Positions 1 through 7,070 of a DNA stretch of 10,019 nt are shown here, piece by piece. The position numbers were made by a program, and so were the translations under genes. Origin of the DNA: Candidatus Aminicenantota bacterium. GTDB taxonomy: Bacteria; Acidobacteriota; Aminicenantia; UBA2199. The stretch's first letter is position 1; each line of letters starts with the position of its first letter. The notes beneath the pieces were generated by a model. The model worked only from the letters and a program-made list of their open reading frames with translations. It was not told where the DNA came from and did no database searches. The DNA lies in contig JAHELQ010000169.1 of assembly GCA_024644125.1 (NCBI GenBank), positions 1 to 10,019 on the forward strand, read 5' to 3'.

Positions 1-191
1 TAACTCCGCATGTGTTGCGTCATTCTTTCGCCACCCATTTAGTGGAAAAGGGTGCGGACCTACGATCGGTGCAAATGATGCTGGGGCACTCCAGTATTTC
101 AACGACGGAAATTTACACCTATGTGTCTCGCGAGCGGGTACGGCAGGTATATCGGCAATTTCATCCGCGAAGCGACAACGAATCCGAATAA
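1..191 (+). CDS. xerD: Tyrosine recombinase XerD-like, C-terminal fragment
   Basis: Only the last 62 codons are in the window (first complete codon at 3, TAA at 189-191); the gene begins to the left. The fragment carries the end of the catalytic domain of a phage-integrase-type tyrosine recombinase: a HVLRH box with the catalytic Arg (codon 18-20), an LGHSS box with the conserved His (87-89), and the nucleophile Tyr in EIYTYV (114-116). The tail VRQVYRQFHPR resembles the XerD ending more than XerC, so XerD is the preferred name, but the distinction rests on few residues. XerC/D proteins resolve chromosome dimers at dif in the cytoplasm, together with FtsK. All catalytic residues expected in this part are intact, so the gene looks functional. 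It converges on rpoD with 15 bp between the stop codons and no recognisable terminator hairpin. Confidence 0.9.
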   Translation, partial: TPHVLRHSFATHLVEKGADLRSVQMMLGHSSISTTEIYTYVSRERVRQVYRQFHPRSDNESE

Positions 192-206
192 TAGCAGGAT
201 TGCCGC

Positions 207-2087
207 TTAGCTTTTAAAACTATCGGGCTTGTCCAAAAAATTGACCAGCTTTTTGGCTTTTTTCTTCAATTTCCGCAGAGCCTTGGCCTCGATCTGCCGT
301 ATACGTTCCCTGGTTACCTGAAACTCCTGACCAACCTCTTCCAATGTGTGCTCGTTTCCGTCCCGGAGTCCGAAGCGCATCTCGATAACCTTCGCTTCCC
401 GTTCGGTCAGGGAGGAGAGAATCAGCTCCAGTTGCTCCTTGAGATTCATTTGCGAGACAATCTCCGGCGGCGATACAGTCTTGTCGTCCTCCAGAAAATC
501 CCGAAGGTGGGAATCGTCGTCTCCAACTGGGGTTTCCAGCGAGATGGGCTCCTGCGCGATTTTCAAGATCTTACGGATTTTTTCCGCCGTATAACCGGTC
601 TCTTCGGCGATCTCTTCCTCAGTCGGTTCCCGTCCCAACTCCTGAACCAGCCGTCTCTGAGTGCGGTTGATTTTGTGGATGGTTTCGATCATATGCACTG
701 GAATACGAATGGTGCGAGCCTGGTCTGCGATGGCGCGGGTAATGGCCTGCCGGATCCACCAGGTGGCGTAAGTGGAAAATTTGTACCCTCTCTGGTATTC
801 AAATTTTTCCACAGCTTTCATGAGGCCTATGTTTCCTTCCTGAATCAAGTCTGAAAACTGCAGGCCGCGATTGATGTATTTTTTGGCAATGGAGACCACT
901 AGCCTGAGGTTGGACTCCACCAGATCGTTTTTGGATAGTTCAATGAGTTTTTGTCCCTCTTCAATATCCGAGCAGGTCTTGAAGAGGTCGTCGGGGGTAA
1001 TTTCATATTTTTTGTTGAGATTTTCGAGGCGGCGCTCATAATTGGTCGCCTCCTCCGCCAATCGTGTATATTCATCTTCATTATCAGGCGTTTTGGGCAT
1101 TTCGGCGTAAATCTTCTTAAGCCGGCCCATAATATGGAGATAGTTCTCTTTGAGTTGCTTGATTTTATTGATAAACGCTTTTTTATGTTCATACAGGATC
1201 GACATTTCCTGAATCAGATGGGTGATCTCCACCATCTTCTTGGCAATGACGAAATTGGAATTTTTTGATTTTTTCAGTGTCCGCAACTCGCGCTTGAACT
1301 TGTTCAGCATCTCGAATTGTTTGAGGAAGCGATTCCGTACCTTTTGTTTTTTGGATTCGTCATACAGATCTTCATGAACATCGATCACTTCGTCGATATC
1401 CTTGATCCCCTCCAACACATCGCGGCCAAGGTCGATAACCGAATTCAACACGATGTTAGTTTTAGACAGGGCCTTGATGACCTTTTTTTCGCCCCGTTCG
1501 ATCTTTTTGGCGATGCGAATCTCCTCGTCGCGTGAGAGGAGGTTTACGCTGCCCATTTCACGCAGGTACTGGCGAACGGGATCTCCCACGATCTCGCTCT
1601 TCTCTTCCTGGGCTTTGGAGGGTTTGGGTTTCGGAACCTTGATAATTTTTATATCGTTTTCTTTCAAGTAATATTTGAGAAACTTGATATTCTTCTTTAA
1701 TATAACCTCGCTTTCGAACAAATTATAAATAAATGTGCTCTCTACGAGGCTGAAATTCTTTTTGGAACGTTTCAGGATAGACTTCAATTCCTTTTTGTAT
1801 TCGGTCAAAAAATCATTGTAAAGCTTCAACTTGTCCGCTTTGAGTATCGCACGCTTGCGCATAATTTTAACATTTTTTTGCGCAAGAAAAGCCAGGACCT
1901 CTTTTTTCTTCGCCAGCAGGTTGTTCTCCTGTAAAAAATCCAGCAGGTCATCGCGTTTCAGCTTTCCCTCGTTCGCTCTGGCAAGTTCATGCAACTCCTT
2001 GAAAGCTTTAGGAGAAATGATCGGCCTCAAGCGTTGTTCCTGGTCTGTTTGATCTTCGTTTGTATCAGTGGTGTTATTTTTATCCAA
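207..2087 (-). CDS. rpoD: RNA polymerase primary sigma factor RpoD (sigma-70)
   Basis: Primary sigma factor of 626 residues that directs core RNA polymerase to housekeeping promoters. Region 1.2 begins around residue 168 (GDPVRQYLREMG). A lysine-rich, probably coiled-coil non-conserved region spans about 200-375. Region 2 (385-460) holds the core-binding and -10-recognition helices, including NLRLVVSIAKKY and YATWWIRQAITRAI. Region 3 follows (460-540). Region 4 has its helix-turn-helix at about 581-608 (TLEEVGQEFQVTRERIRQIE). The full set of regions and the long spacer fit a group 1 sigma, not an alternative one. The start is TTG at 2087-2085, chosen because a strong AGGAGGA Shine-Dalgarno lies five bases upstream and no better start exists. 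The gene sits 9 bp behind dnaG in the classic replication-transcription operon. Oddity: residues 26-76 and 96-150 look like two tandem region-1.1-type segments, both net basic instead of acidic. Confidence 0.98.
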   Translation of the reverse strand: MDKNNTTDTNEDQTDQEQRLRPIISPKAFKELHELARANEGKLKRDDLLDFLQENNLLAKKKEVLAFLAQKNVKIMRKRAILKADKLKLYNDFLTEYKKELKSILKRSKKNFSLVESTFIYNLFESEVILKKNIKFLKYYLKENDIKIIKVPKPKPSKAQEEKSEIVGDPVRQYLREMGSVNLLSRDEEIRIAKKIERGEKKVIKALSKTNIVLNSVIDLGRDVLEGIKDIDEVIDVHEDLYDESKKQKVRNRFLKQFEMLNKFKRELRTLKKSKNSNFVIAKKMVEITHLIQEMSILYEHKKAFINKIKQLKENYLHIMGRLKKIYAEMPKTPDNEDEYTRLAEEATNYERRLENLNKKYEITPDDLFKTCSDIEEGQKLIELSKNDLVESNLRLVVSIAKKYINRGLQFSDLIQEGNIGLMKAVEKFEYQRGYKFSTYATWWIRQAITRAIADQARTIRIPVHMIETIHKINRTQRRLVQELGREPTEEEIAEETGYTAEKIRKILKIAQEPISLETPVGDDDSHLRDFLEDDKTVSPPEIVSQMNLKEQLELILSSLTEREAKVIEMRFGLRDGNEHTLEEVGQEFQVTRERIRQIEAKALRKLKKKAKKLVNFLDKPDSFKS

Positions 2088-2090
2088 CGA

Positions 2091-2098
2091 TTCCTCCT
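2091..2098 (-). promoter_or_regulatory. Strong ribosome-binding site of rpoD overlapping the dnaG stop
   Basis: On the minus strand the sequence reads TTAGGAGGAATCG followed by the TTG start of rpoD. The Shine-Dalgarno core AGGAGGA overlaps the TAG stop of dnaG (2099-2097). This decides the TTG start and suggests that ribosomes finishing dnaG can pass directly to rpoD (translational coupling, inferred). Confidence 0.8.
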
Positions 2099-3830
2099 AA
2101 TTTTTTTTATACATAGTCTGAACAAATTTACTCTTTAATGCCATCAGCTCTTCCACCTCGAGATATTTTTTCTCTTTTGCCTTGATTTTAATTTCACGGT
2201 CGATTTCCTTGAGCTTTTGTAGGTTCAGTTTTTCCTGGAATTTCAGGAAACTATTGCCCAGTCGTTCGGTCAATTCTTCTCTTTTTAACTGGACAAAATC
2301 CTTCGATGAATTAATGAGATTGAGTTCCCGCTTTTCGGCATCATTCAAACAATCCAGGATTCCTTTAAAATCCTCAATTTCCCGTGTTTGTTCATTGTAA
2401 TGCCTGATAATCGTTTTGATCAGGTTTCCGCTAGCGAGAACCGACAACATCTCGTCATTGAGAAACGCCTTCACTTCGTCAATAAGATCCGGGGAGATCA
2501 GGATGGCTTCGATAAATTCCCGTTCCGCCGGAGTAGCGGCGAAAATACCGCTCGGGGCCTCATTCTTTACGATGGTGTTTTGCCTTATCCTGAAGGCTCC
2601 GTGCTCAACTTTAAAAAAATCGGCAGCCATGCGGGTGTATTCCCCACGGATGATTTCATCGCTCATTTTGCCCAGAAAGGTTTTGATAAACTCAACCGCG
2701 TCACGTTTCCGCTCCGGAATAGTGAGATCAAAATCCCGCGACGACTTGTCCAATAAAAAGCGGAAACCCTCTCGGGCATTGCTTTGAAGTCGCTGAAATC
2801 CGGTCAAACCATATTCCCGGATAAAATCATCAGGGTCTTTTGTACCAGGCGACAGTAAAATCCGGGGATTCACGTTCTGTTCGAACATTTTCTCGATCCC
2901 TCGCACCGCGGCGGACACGCCGGCGCCATCCGAATCATAGAACAGGTAGATATCATCGCAAAACCGCTTCAACATCTGAATCTGTTCCGCTGTTAGCGCC
3001 GTACCCAATGACGCGACAACATTCTTGACTCCCTCCTGGTACAACGAGATCATATCGAAATACCCTTCCACAATGACTACGGAATTGGAGTTGCGGATGT
3101 GTTGCTTGGCGGTGTTGAACCCGAAGAGGTTCTTACTCTTTTTGTAGAGAGGTGTATCGGGGGAATTGAGATATTTGCTGGACTCGTCGAACATGGTCCG
3201 GCCGCCGAAGGCGATGCTGGTACCGGATTCGGAAAAAATAGGGATCATGATGCGCCCCCGGAAACGGTCATACAACTTGCCAGGTCCTTTTTTGACCAAC
3301 AAACCATTTTCCACCGCTTTATCGATAGAAAATTTGTGTTTGGCCAGGTAACGATGCAAGCCATCCCAACCGTTGAATGCGTAACCCAACGAGAATTCGG
3401 CAATGGTTTCGTCTGTGATTCCTCGTTTACGGAGATATTCCAACGACTGTTTGCCTTCGCCGGAATTATACAGATTGTCCACGAAATATTTCAACGCTGC
3501 CTCGTTGATATGTACATAATCGTCTTTTTTTATCCCCGGCTTCCAGTCCGCGCGTTCCACCGGAATGCTGAACCGGTCCACCAAAAAATTAATTGCCTCG
3601 GGGAAGCTGAGATTTTCCATCTCCTGAACCAGAGTAAACATATCCCCAAATTTATTGCAACCGAAGCAACTAAATGTGTTCTTCTCCGGCATCACAAAAA
3701 AAGACGGCGTCTTCTCCGAGTGAAACGGACACAGAGCTTTATAGTTCTTGCCCGCCGGCTTCAGATTCACATAAAGAGATGCAACATCAACGATAGATAA
3801 TCTAGCTTTTACCTGGTCCTTAACTTCCAT
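2097..3830 (-). CDS. dnaG: DNA primase DnaG
   Basis: Primase of 577 residues that makes RNA primers at the replication fork in partnership with the replicative helicase. The N-terminal CHC2 zinc finger is intact (C34, H37, C55, C58 in CPFH and CFGC). The catalytic core includes FGGRTM (208-213) and YLNSPDTPLYKK. The TOPRIM metal site is complete: E255 in VEGYFD, with D299 and D301 in YDSDGAG. Residues from about 435 to the end form the variable C-terminal helicase-interaction domain, ending in a charged helical stretch; length is normal for the family. The ATG start at 3830 places the zinc finger at the usual distance, but no good Shine-Dalgarno precedes it. It is the first gene of the dnaG-rpoD operon; rpsU, found upstream of dnaG in enterobacteria, is absent, and a beta-barrel protein gene takes that place. 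Confidence 0.98.
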   Translation of the reverse strand: MEVKDQVKARLSIVDVASLYVNLKPAGKNYKALCPFHSEKTPSFFVMPEKNTFSCFGCNKFGDMFTLVQEMENLSFPEAINFLVDRFSIPVERADWKPGIKKDDYVHINEAALKYFVDNLYNSGEGKQSLEYLRKRGITDETIAEFSLGYAFNGWDGLHRYLAKHKFSIDKAVENGLLVKKGPGKLYDRFRGRIMIPIFSESGTSIAFGGRTMFDESSKYLNSPDTPLYKKSKNLFGFNTAKQHIRNSNSVVIVEGYFDMISLYQEGVKNVVASLGTALTAEQIQMLKRFCDDIYLFYDSDGAGVSAAVRGIEKMFEQNVNPRILLSPGTKDPDDFIREYGLTGFQRLQSNAREGFRFLLDKSSRDFDLTIPERKRDAVEFIKTFLGKMSDEIIRGEYTRMAADFFKVEHGAFRIRQNTIVKNEAPSGIFAATPAEREFIEAILISPDLIDEVKAFLNDEMLSVLASGNLIKTIIRHYNEQTREIEDFKGILDCLNDAEKRELNLINSSKDFVQLKREELTERLGNSFLKFQEKLNLQKLKEIDREIKIKAKEKKYLEVEELMALKSKFVQTMYKKN

Positions 3831-3859
3831 TCAACAAAATAATTCAAACAATGATAACA

Positions 3860-3891
3860 AGTATAATGATATAATATTTTATATTTGTCAA
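3860..3891 (-). promoter_or_regulatory. Probable sigma-70 promoter of the dnaG-rpoD operon
   Basis: A perfect -35 hexamer TTGACA lies at 3891-3886 on the minus strand. At the optimal 17-bp spacing is CATTAT (3868-3863, four of six matches). A better hexamer, TATACT (3865-3860), sits at the longer 20-bp spacing. The spacer is almost pure A+T. Transcription would start about 25 bp before the dnaG ATG. It lies in the 71-bp gap after the beta-barrel protein gene, so the operon can be transcribed independently of that gene. If used by RpoD holoenzyme, the sigma factor would drive its own operon (inference). Confidence 0.6.
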
Positions 3892-3901
3892 CAAAATCTC
3901 G

Positions 3902-4447
3902 TTAAATCACTACCAAAAAAGACAGGCCTGCAAACGCTCCGCCCAGGTCGATCTTCTCATCGAACGGGGTGATGGAAACGCTACTGTAACCGGCATTCAA
4001 ATCCAGAATGAACCGGGATGAGAGATTGAATTCGATTCCCGCCTCCAGGCAATAACCGCTACCGCTGTCTTCGATGGCGCCGATTGTAGACTCTTCTTTG
4101 AACGATAAATAGGTATAACCCCCTCCAACATAGGGGTTGACTTTCCCCAACGGAGCTGTAAATCGTAATGACAAATATAGAGGATTGAGGGTTAGACGGG
4201 TTATGTCTCCGGTGTATGTGGTTTCGGAAAACTTTTTGTACTGCAACCCGGACACCCATACATAAAATCCATTCCAGACATGGACTCCGAGTTTCAAGCC
4301 ATACACCAAATCCCCATCGTACACCTCTTTGAAGATTTCGTCGCTGGGTATGAAATACCCGCTGGTAACTCCTACTTTAAAGAGGTCTCCTGCAAATAAA
4401 GTAATTCCACAAAAAAACAAAAGAATAAAGATTACTTTTCTCTGCAT
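3902..4447 (-). CDS. Predicted outer-membrane beta-barrel protein with signal peptide
   Basis: A 181-residue exported protein. It opens with a Sec signal peptide: basic MQRK, a hydrophobic run, and a likely cleavage after LFAG at about residue 20. The mature part shows alternating polar/hydrophobic strands rich in Gly and aromatic residues separated by short turns, such as YVWVSGLQYKKF, PYVGGGYTYLSF and LDLNAGYSSVS. This is the pattern of small eight-strand OmpA/OmpX-like barrels (outer membrane protein beta-barrel superfamily), and the length agrees. No OmpA peptidoglycan-binding domain is present, and the chain ends in aliphatic residues where many porins have a terminal Phe. Specific function is unknown. 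The ATG at 4447 is chosen because it gives the full signal peptide; no clear Shine-Dalgarno is visible. The gene is in the same direction as dnaG but has its own upstream region, and probably is not part of that operon. Confidence 0.75.
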   Translation of the reverse strand: MQRKVIFILLFFCGITLFAGDLFKVGVTSGYFIPSDEIFKEVYDGDLVYGLKLGVHVWNGFYVWVSGLQYKKFSETTYTGDITRLTLNPLYLSLRFTAPLGKVNPYVGGGYTYLSFKEESTIGAIEDSGSGYCLEAGIEFNLSSRFILDLNAGYSSVSITPFDEKIDLGGAFAGLSFLVVI

Positions 4448-4454
4448 TATGTAT

Positions 4455-4469
4455 AGATATCAAATATCT
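4455..4469. repeat. Inverted repeat, possible operator
   Basis: AGATAT-CAA-ATATCT is a perfect 6-bp inverted repeat with a 3-bp spacer. It overlaps the candidate -10 box and start point of the beta-barrel protein gene and ends 7 bp before its ATG. The position suits a repressor site, but the arms are A+T rich and short, so this is tentative. Confidence 0.3.
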
Positions 4470-4494
4470 TAGTAAAAGTAAACATTTTTAGCAA
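4466..4494 (-). promoter_or_regulatory. Candidate promoter of the beta-barrel protein gene
   Basis: On the minus strand TTGCTA (4494-4489, four of six matches to TTGACA) is separated by 17 bp from TAAGAT (4471-4466, four of six matches to TATAAT). Transcription would begin about 12 bp before the ATG. Both boxes are imperfect and the region is A+T rich, so chance similarity is possible. Confidence 0.35.
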
Positions 4495-4733
4495 GATTCC
4501 TTACAAAATTGCTAATTTTTTATCTTCCCCCATCAATCCCAATACCCCCGCTTTTCAGCGGCCAATCCCGCTTTACCCAGATATTCCACCACATCCCAAA
4601 CATCACCGGAGCGGATATTTTTAGATTCACAGATGCCTCACTATCTTCCGATTTAAATTACCGTGACATGGCTGAATTCCCAACTAAAATTCGGAGGATC
4701 TTCACTTTTTATGTTTGCCGGGCATTTCATCTC

Positions 4734-4762
4734 TTTTCATTTGGCGGGGCGTCCTGTATAAT
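4734..4762 (+). promoter_or_regulatory. Probable sigma-70 promoter of recD2
   Basis: A perfect -10 hexamer TATAAT at 4757-4762 follows TTTTCA (4734-4739, four of six matches to TTGACA) at the optimal 17-bp spacing. The predicted transcription start, near 4769, leaves a leader of about 47-59 bases depending on which recD2 start codon is used. Confidence 0.5.
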
Positions 4763-4813
4763 TTACGCGGTGATAACTGGATGCGTAGAATAGTTGGATA
4801 TAAAATTAGTTTT

Positions 4814-4820
4814 AGGTGGA
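4814..4820 (+). promoter_or_regulatory. Shine-Dalgarno-like AGGTGGA at the recD2 start
   Basis: AGGTGGA is one base off AGGAGGA. It overlaps the upstream GTG (4816) but lies seven bases before an in-frame TTG at 4828. This geometry favours TTG as the real recD2 start, like the TTG used by rpoD in this window. Confidence 0.45.
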
Positions 4821-6987
4821 ACCGGAATTGATTAAAGCGAAGGTGAAGATCCAGAAAAAGATTTTTGTGTCGCAGGAGAGTGGATTCGGTGTGTTCAAAG
4901 TATCGGTCCAGGGCAAACAGCAGGGACTGGTGATCGTGGGCAATCTCTTTGACGTGAACGAAGGCGACTTCCTGGAAATCGAGGGGGAGCTCACACGGCA
5001 TCCACGCTTCGGCGAACAGGTGAAAATCTCGCAATTCGAGTTCATTCTTCCCCAGGATAGCGACGGAATCATCCGCTACCTCTCTTCAGGCCGCATCAAA
5101 GGGCTGGGCAAAATAACTGCGGAGAAAATCTACGAGCATTTCGGAAGTCAAATCCTCGACATCCTGGAAAACGACCCGGACCGTCTCCGGGAAATCAAAG
5201 GGATGAAGAAGACAATCATCGACGAGATCAAAAAAAACGTCAAAGGGAGTCGCGTCATCCGCGAGTTGACAGTAAAACTCTCGCCTTTTGGGATCGGGAA
5301 CGAAACCATATTTAAACTGCATAAAGAATTCGGCGACAATGCCCTTCATATTTTGGAAAACGATCCTTATATCACCATCGAAAAAATCCGCGGCATCGGC
5401 TTTAAAACCGCGGACACAATCGCCCGGGCTTATGGCATCCCCATCGATGATCCGAATCGTTTGATAGCGGGAATCGATTTTTTGCTGGACCAATTCGAAC
5501 AACGAAACGGGGATCTTTACGTGGAGGAGGAGTTGCTCCTCGAGAGAAGCGCCTCCATGCTGGCTGTGGATGTAGAAAAAATCCAGACTGCCGTCCAGCT
5601 CAAACTCAAACGTAATGAACTGGTGACAGAACTTATACCGGAGAAGGTCCTCCTCAGTTTCAAAAATTTTATCCTGGAAAATTCGATCGCCCGCAAATTG
5701 TATGAATTGAGCGATGGAAGCATGCATGGGCCGGAAGTGACAGTGGATCTTCAGTTTTTGCGCCAACGGCTGGCTCTAACCCTTACCACCGAACAGGAGG
5801 AGGCGGTGAAGTCCGCTGTATCCAATCATCTCACCATTGTCACCGGCGGCCCCGGGACAGGCAAAACCACCATTATCCGAGCCATCATCGAAGTACTTCT
5901 GGACAATAAGAAGAATGTCCTCATTGCCGCGCCCACCGGCAGGGCGGCAAAACGGATCGAGGAGACCGCCGGCTACTCCGCCTCGACCATTCATCGCATG
6001 TTAAAGGTCAATCCGGAAACCCGGACATTTGTCCATAACGAACAAAATCCCTTGCAAGCCGATACCATCATCATCGACGAGTCGTCGATGATCGACTCAT
6101 TCGTGTTTTACAGCCTCTTGACGGCTCTGGACAAACGGGCGCAACTGATCATCATCGGCGACAAAGACCAGCTCCCCTCAGTGGGCCCCGGAAACATTTT
6201 GAGGGACATCATTCAGAGCGGATACTTCAACACCATCTACCTGAGCCGGAACTTCCGCCAGAACGAGGATAGTCTCATCATAGACAACGCCTACCGGATC
6301 AACAATGGCGAGCCCCTCGCCATTCAACCGTACTCCGAAGACCTTGATTTTGTCGTGCTTCGGGTGCAAAACGAAGAACAGGCGCTTCAAAAAGTTTTGC
6401 GTATTTTGGAATACCTCAAAAACGATTTCAGTTTCAACTCTCAGGATTTGCAAATTCTCATCCCCATGTACAGGGGCGAAGCGGGCATCGACAATGTGAA
6501 CCATCTCATTCAAGAACAATTCAACCCCGGTGGTTTTTTGATAAAAAAGGAAAAAACCGCGTTTAAAATTCACGATAAAGTAATGCAATTGCGTAACAAC
6601 TACGAGAAGGAAATCTTCAATGGAGAGCAGGGAATCGTAGAGACCTACGACGACGAGGAAAAACTCTTGAGCATCAACTTCGACGGTTACTTCGTCGAAT
6701 ACCATACAGAAGAGATCGATGAGTTGACGATCTCGTACGCCATGTCGGTACACAAGTCCCAGGGTTCCGAATACGACACGGTCATTCTGGTGCTGCTCCC
6801 ATCGCACTCCATTATGCTGAATCGCGAAATATTCTACACCGCGGTAACCCGGGCGAAGCGGAAGATCTATCTCATATCGGACGATCAAACAATTCAGCGA
6901 GCCATCCTCAACTCCAGCCCTCGCCAACGGAAGACCCTCCTCCCTCTCCGTTTACACCAAATCTTCGAAGGCGACGATAGCGAATGA
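4816..6987 (+). CDS. recD2: RecD2-type ATP-dependent DNA helicase (SF1B)
   Basis: A 723-residue RecD-like 5'-3' helicase of the RecD2 family, which acts in DNA repair without RecB and RecC. Residues 1-80 form the N-terminal beta domain. Helix-hairpin-helix motifs follow (GLGKITAEKIYEHFG near 96-110; REIKGMKKTIIDEIKK; IRGIGFKTADTIARAYG near 191-207), which distinguish RecD2 from RecBCD RecD. The helicase core has Walker A GGPGTGKTT (344-352), motif Ia APTGRAAKR (372-380), Walker B IIIDESSM (418-425), motif III GDKDQLPSVGPG (448-459), motif IV LSRNFRQ (476-482), and the C-terminal VHKSQGSEYD (645-654) and YTAVTRAK (674-681). All motifs are intact and length is usual. The start given is GTG at 4816; an in-frame TTG at 4828 has the better-placed Shine-Dalgarno and would remove four residues. 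Its own promoter lies upstream, and no recB, recC or addAB is nearby. Confidence 0.95.
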   Translation: MEPELIKAKVKIQKKIFVSQESGFGVFKVSVQGKQQGLVIVGNLFDVNEGDFLEIEGELTRHPRFGEQVKISQFEFILPQDSDGIIRYLSSGRIKGLGKITAEKIYEHFGSQILDILENDPDRLREIKGMKKTIIDEIKKNVKGSRVIRELTVKLSPFGIGNETIFKLHKEFGDNALHILENDPYITIEKIRGIGFKTADTIARAYGIPIDDPNRLIAGIDFLLDQFEQRNGDLYVEEELLLERSASMLAVDVEKIQTAVQLKLKRNELVTELIPEKVLLSFKNFILENSIARKLYELSDGSMHGPEVTVDLQFLRQRLALTLTTEQEEAVKSAVSNHLTIVTGGPGTGKTTIIRAIIEVLLDNKKNVLIAAPTGRAAKRIEETAGYSASTIHRMLKVNPETRTFVHNEQNPLQADTIIIDESSMIDSFVFYSLLTALDKRAQLIIIGDKDQLPSVGPGNILRDIIQSGYFNTIYLSRNFRQNEDSLIIDNAYRINNGEPLAIQPYSEDLDFVVLRVQNEEQALQKVLRILEYLKNDFSFNSQDLQILIPMYRGEAGIDNVNHLIQEQFNPGGFLIKKEKTAFKIHDKVMQLRNNYEKEIFNGEQGIVETYDDEEKLLSINFDGYFVEYHTEEIDELTISYAMSVHKSQGSEYDTVILVLLPSHSIMLNREIFYTAVTRAKRKIYLISDDQTIQRAILNSSPRQRKTLLPLRLHQIFEGDDSE

Positions 6988-6988
6988 C

Positions 6989-7018
6989 GTGACGCGAACC
7001 AGGAAATTTTGGTATAAG
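6989..7018 (+). promoter_or_regulatory. Candidate promoter of the flavin reductase gene
   Basis: TATAAG at 7013-7018 has five of six matches to the -10 consensus and is preceded by an extended-10 TG (7010-7011, then one base). GTGACG (6989-6994), with four of six matches to the -35, lies 18 bp upstream. A second possible -10, TATGAT at 7053-7058, has only a poor -35 at the right distance. Either would serve the 7071 gene, so the promoter is likely somewhere in this 83-bp gap but the exact one is uncertain. Confidence 0.35.
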
Positions 7019-7070
7019 ATCTATTTGACTTGTTTTGTGAGAAGTTTTCGGGTATGATGGGCCTGGGAAA

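Larger units (their letters stand above)
4448..4815. other. Divergent intergenic region between the beta-barrel gene and recD2
   Basis: This 368-bp stretch separates two divergently transcribed genes. It contains a candidate promoter and an inverted repeat near the beta-barrel gene (left end), a recD2 promoter (right end), and one short hairpin (CCGCT, loop TTTC, AGCGG at 4548-4561) without a following T-run on either strand. The open frames here have no recognisable protein features or ribosome-binding sites. Nothing else is seen in the middle 4562-4730 section. Confidence 0.6.

Noticed and set aside
4509..4793. A 94-codon open frame on the + strand in the gap before recD2
   Set aside because: It has no ribosome-binding site and no recognisable domain, its composition is unlike the neighbouring genes, and it runs through the recD2 promoter; it is probably a chance open frame.
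5086..5766. Long minus-strand open frame (226 codons) inside recD2, and similar ones opposite rpoD, dnaG and recD2
   Set aside because: Antisense shadows of genes with complete conserved motifs; no ribosome-binding sites or domains of their own.
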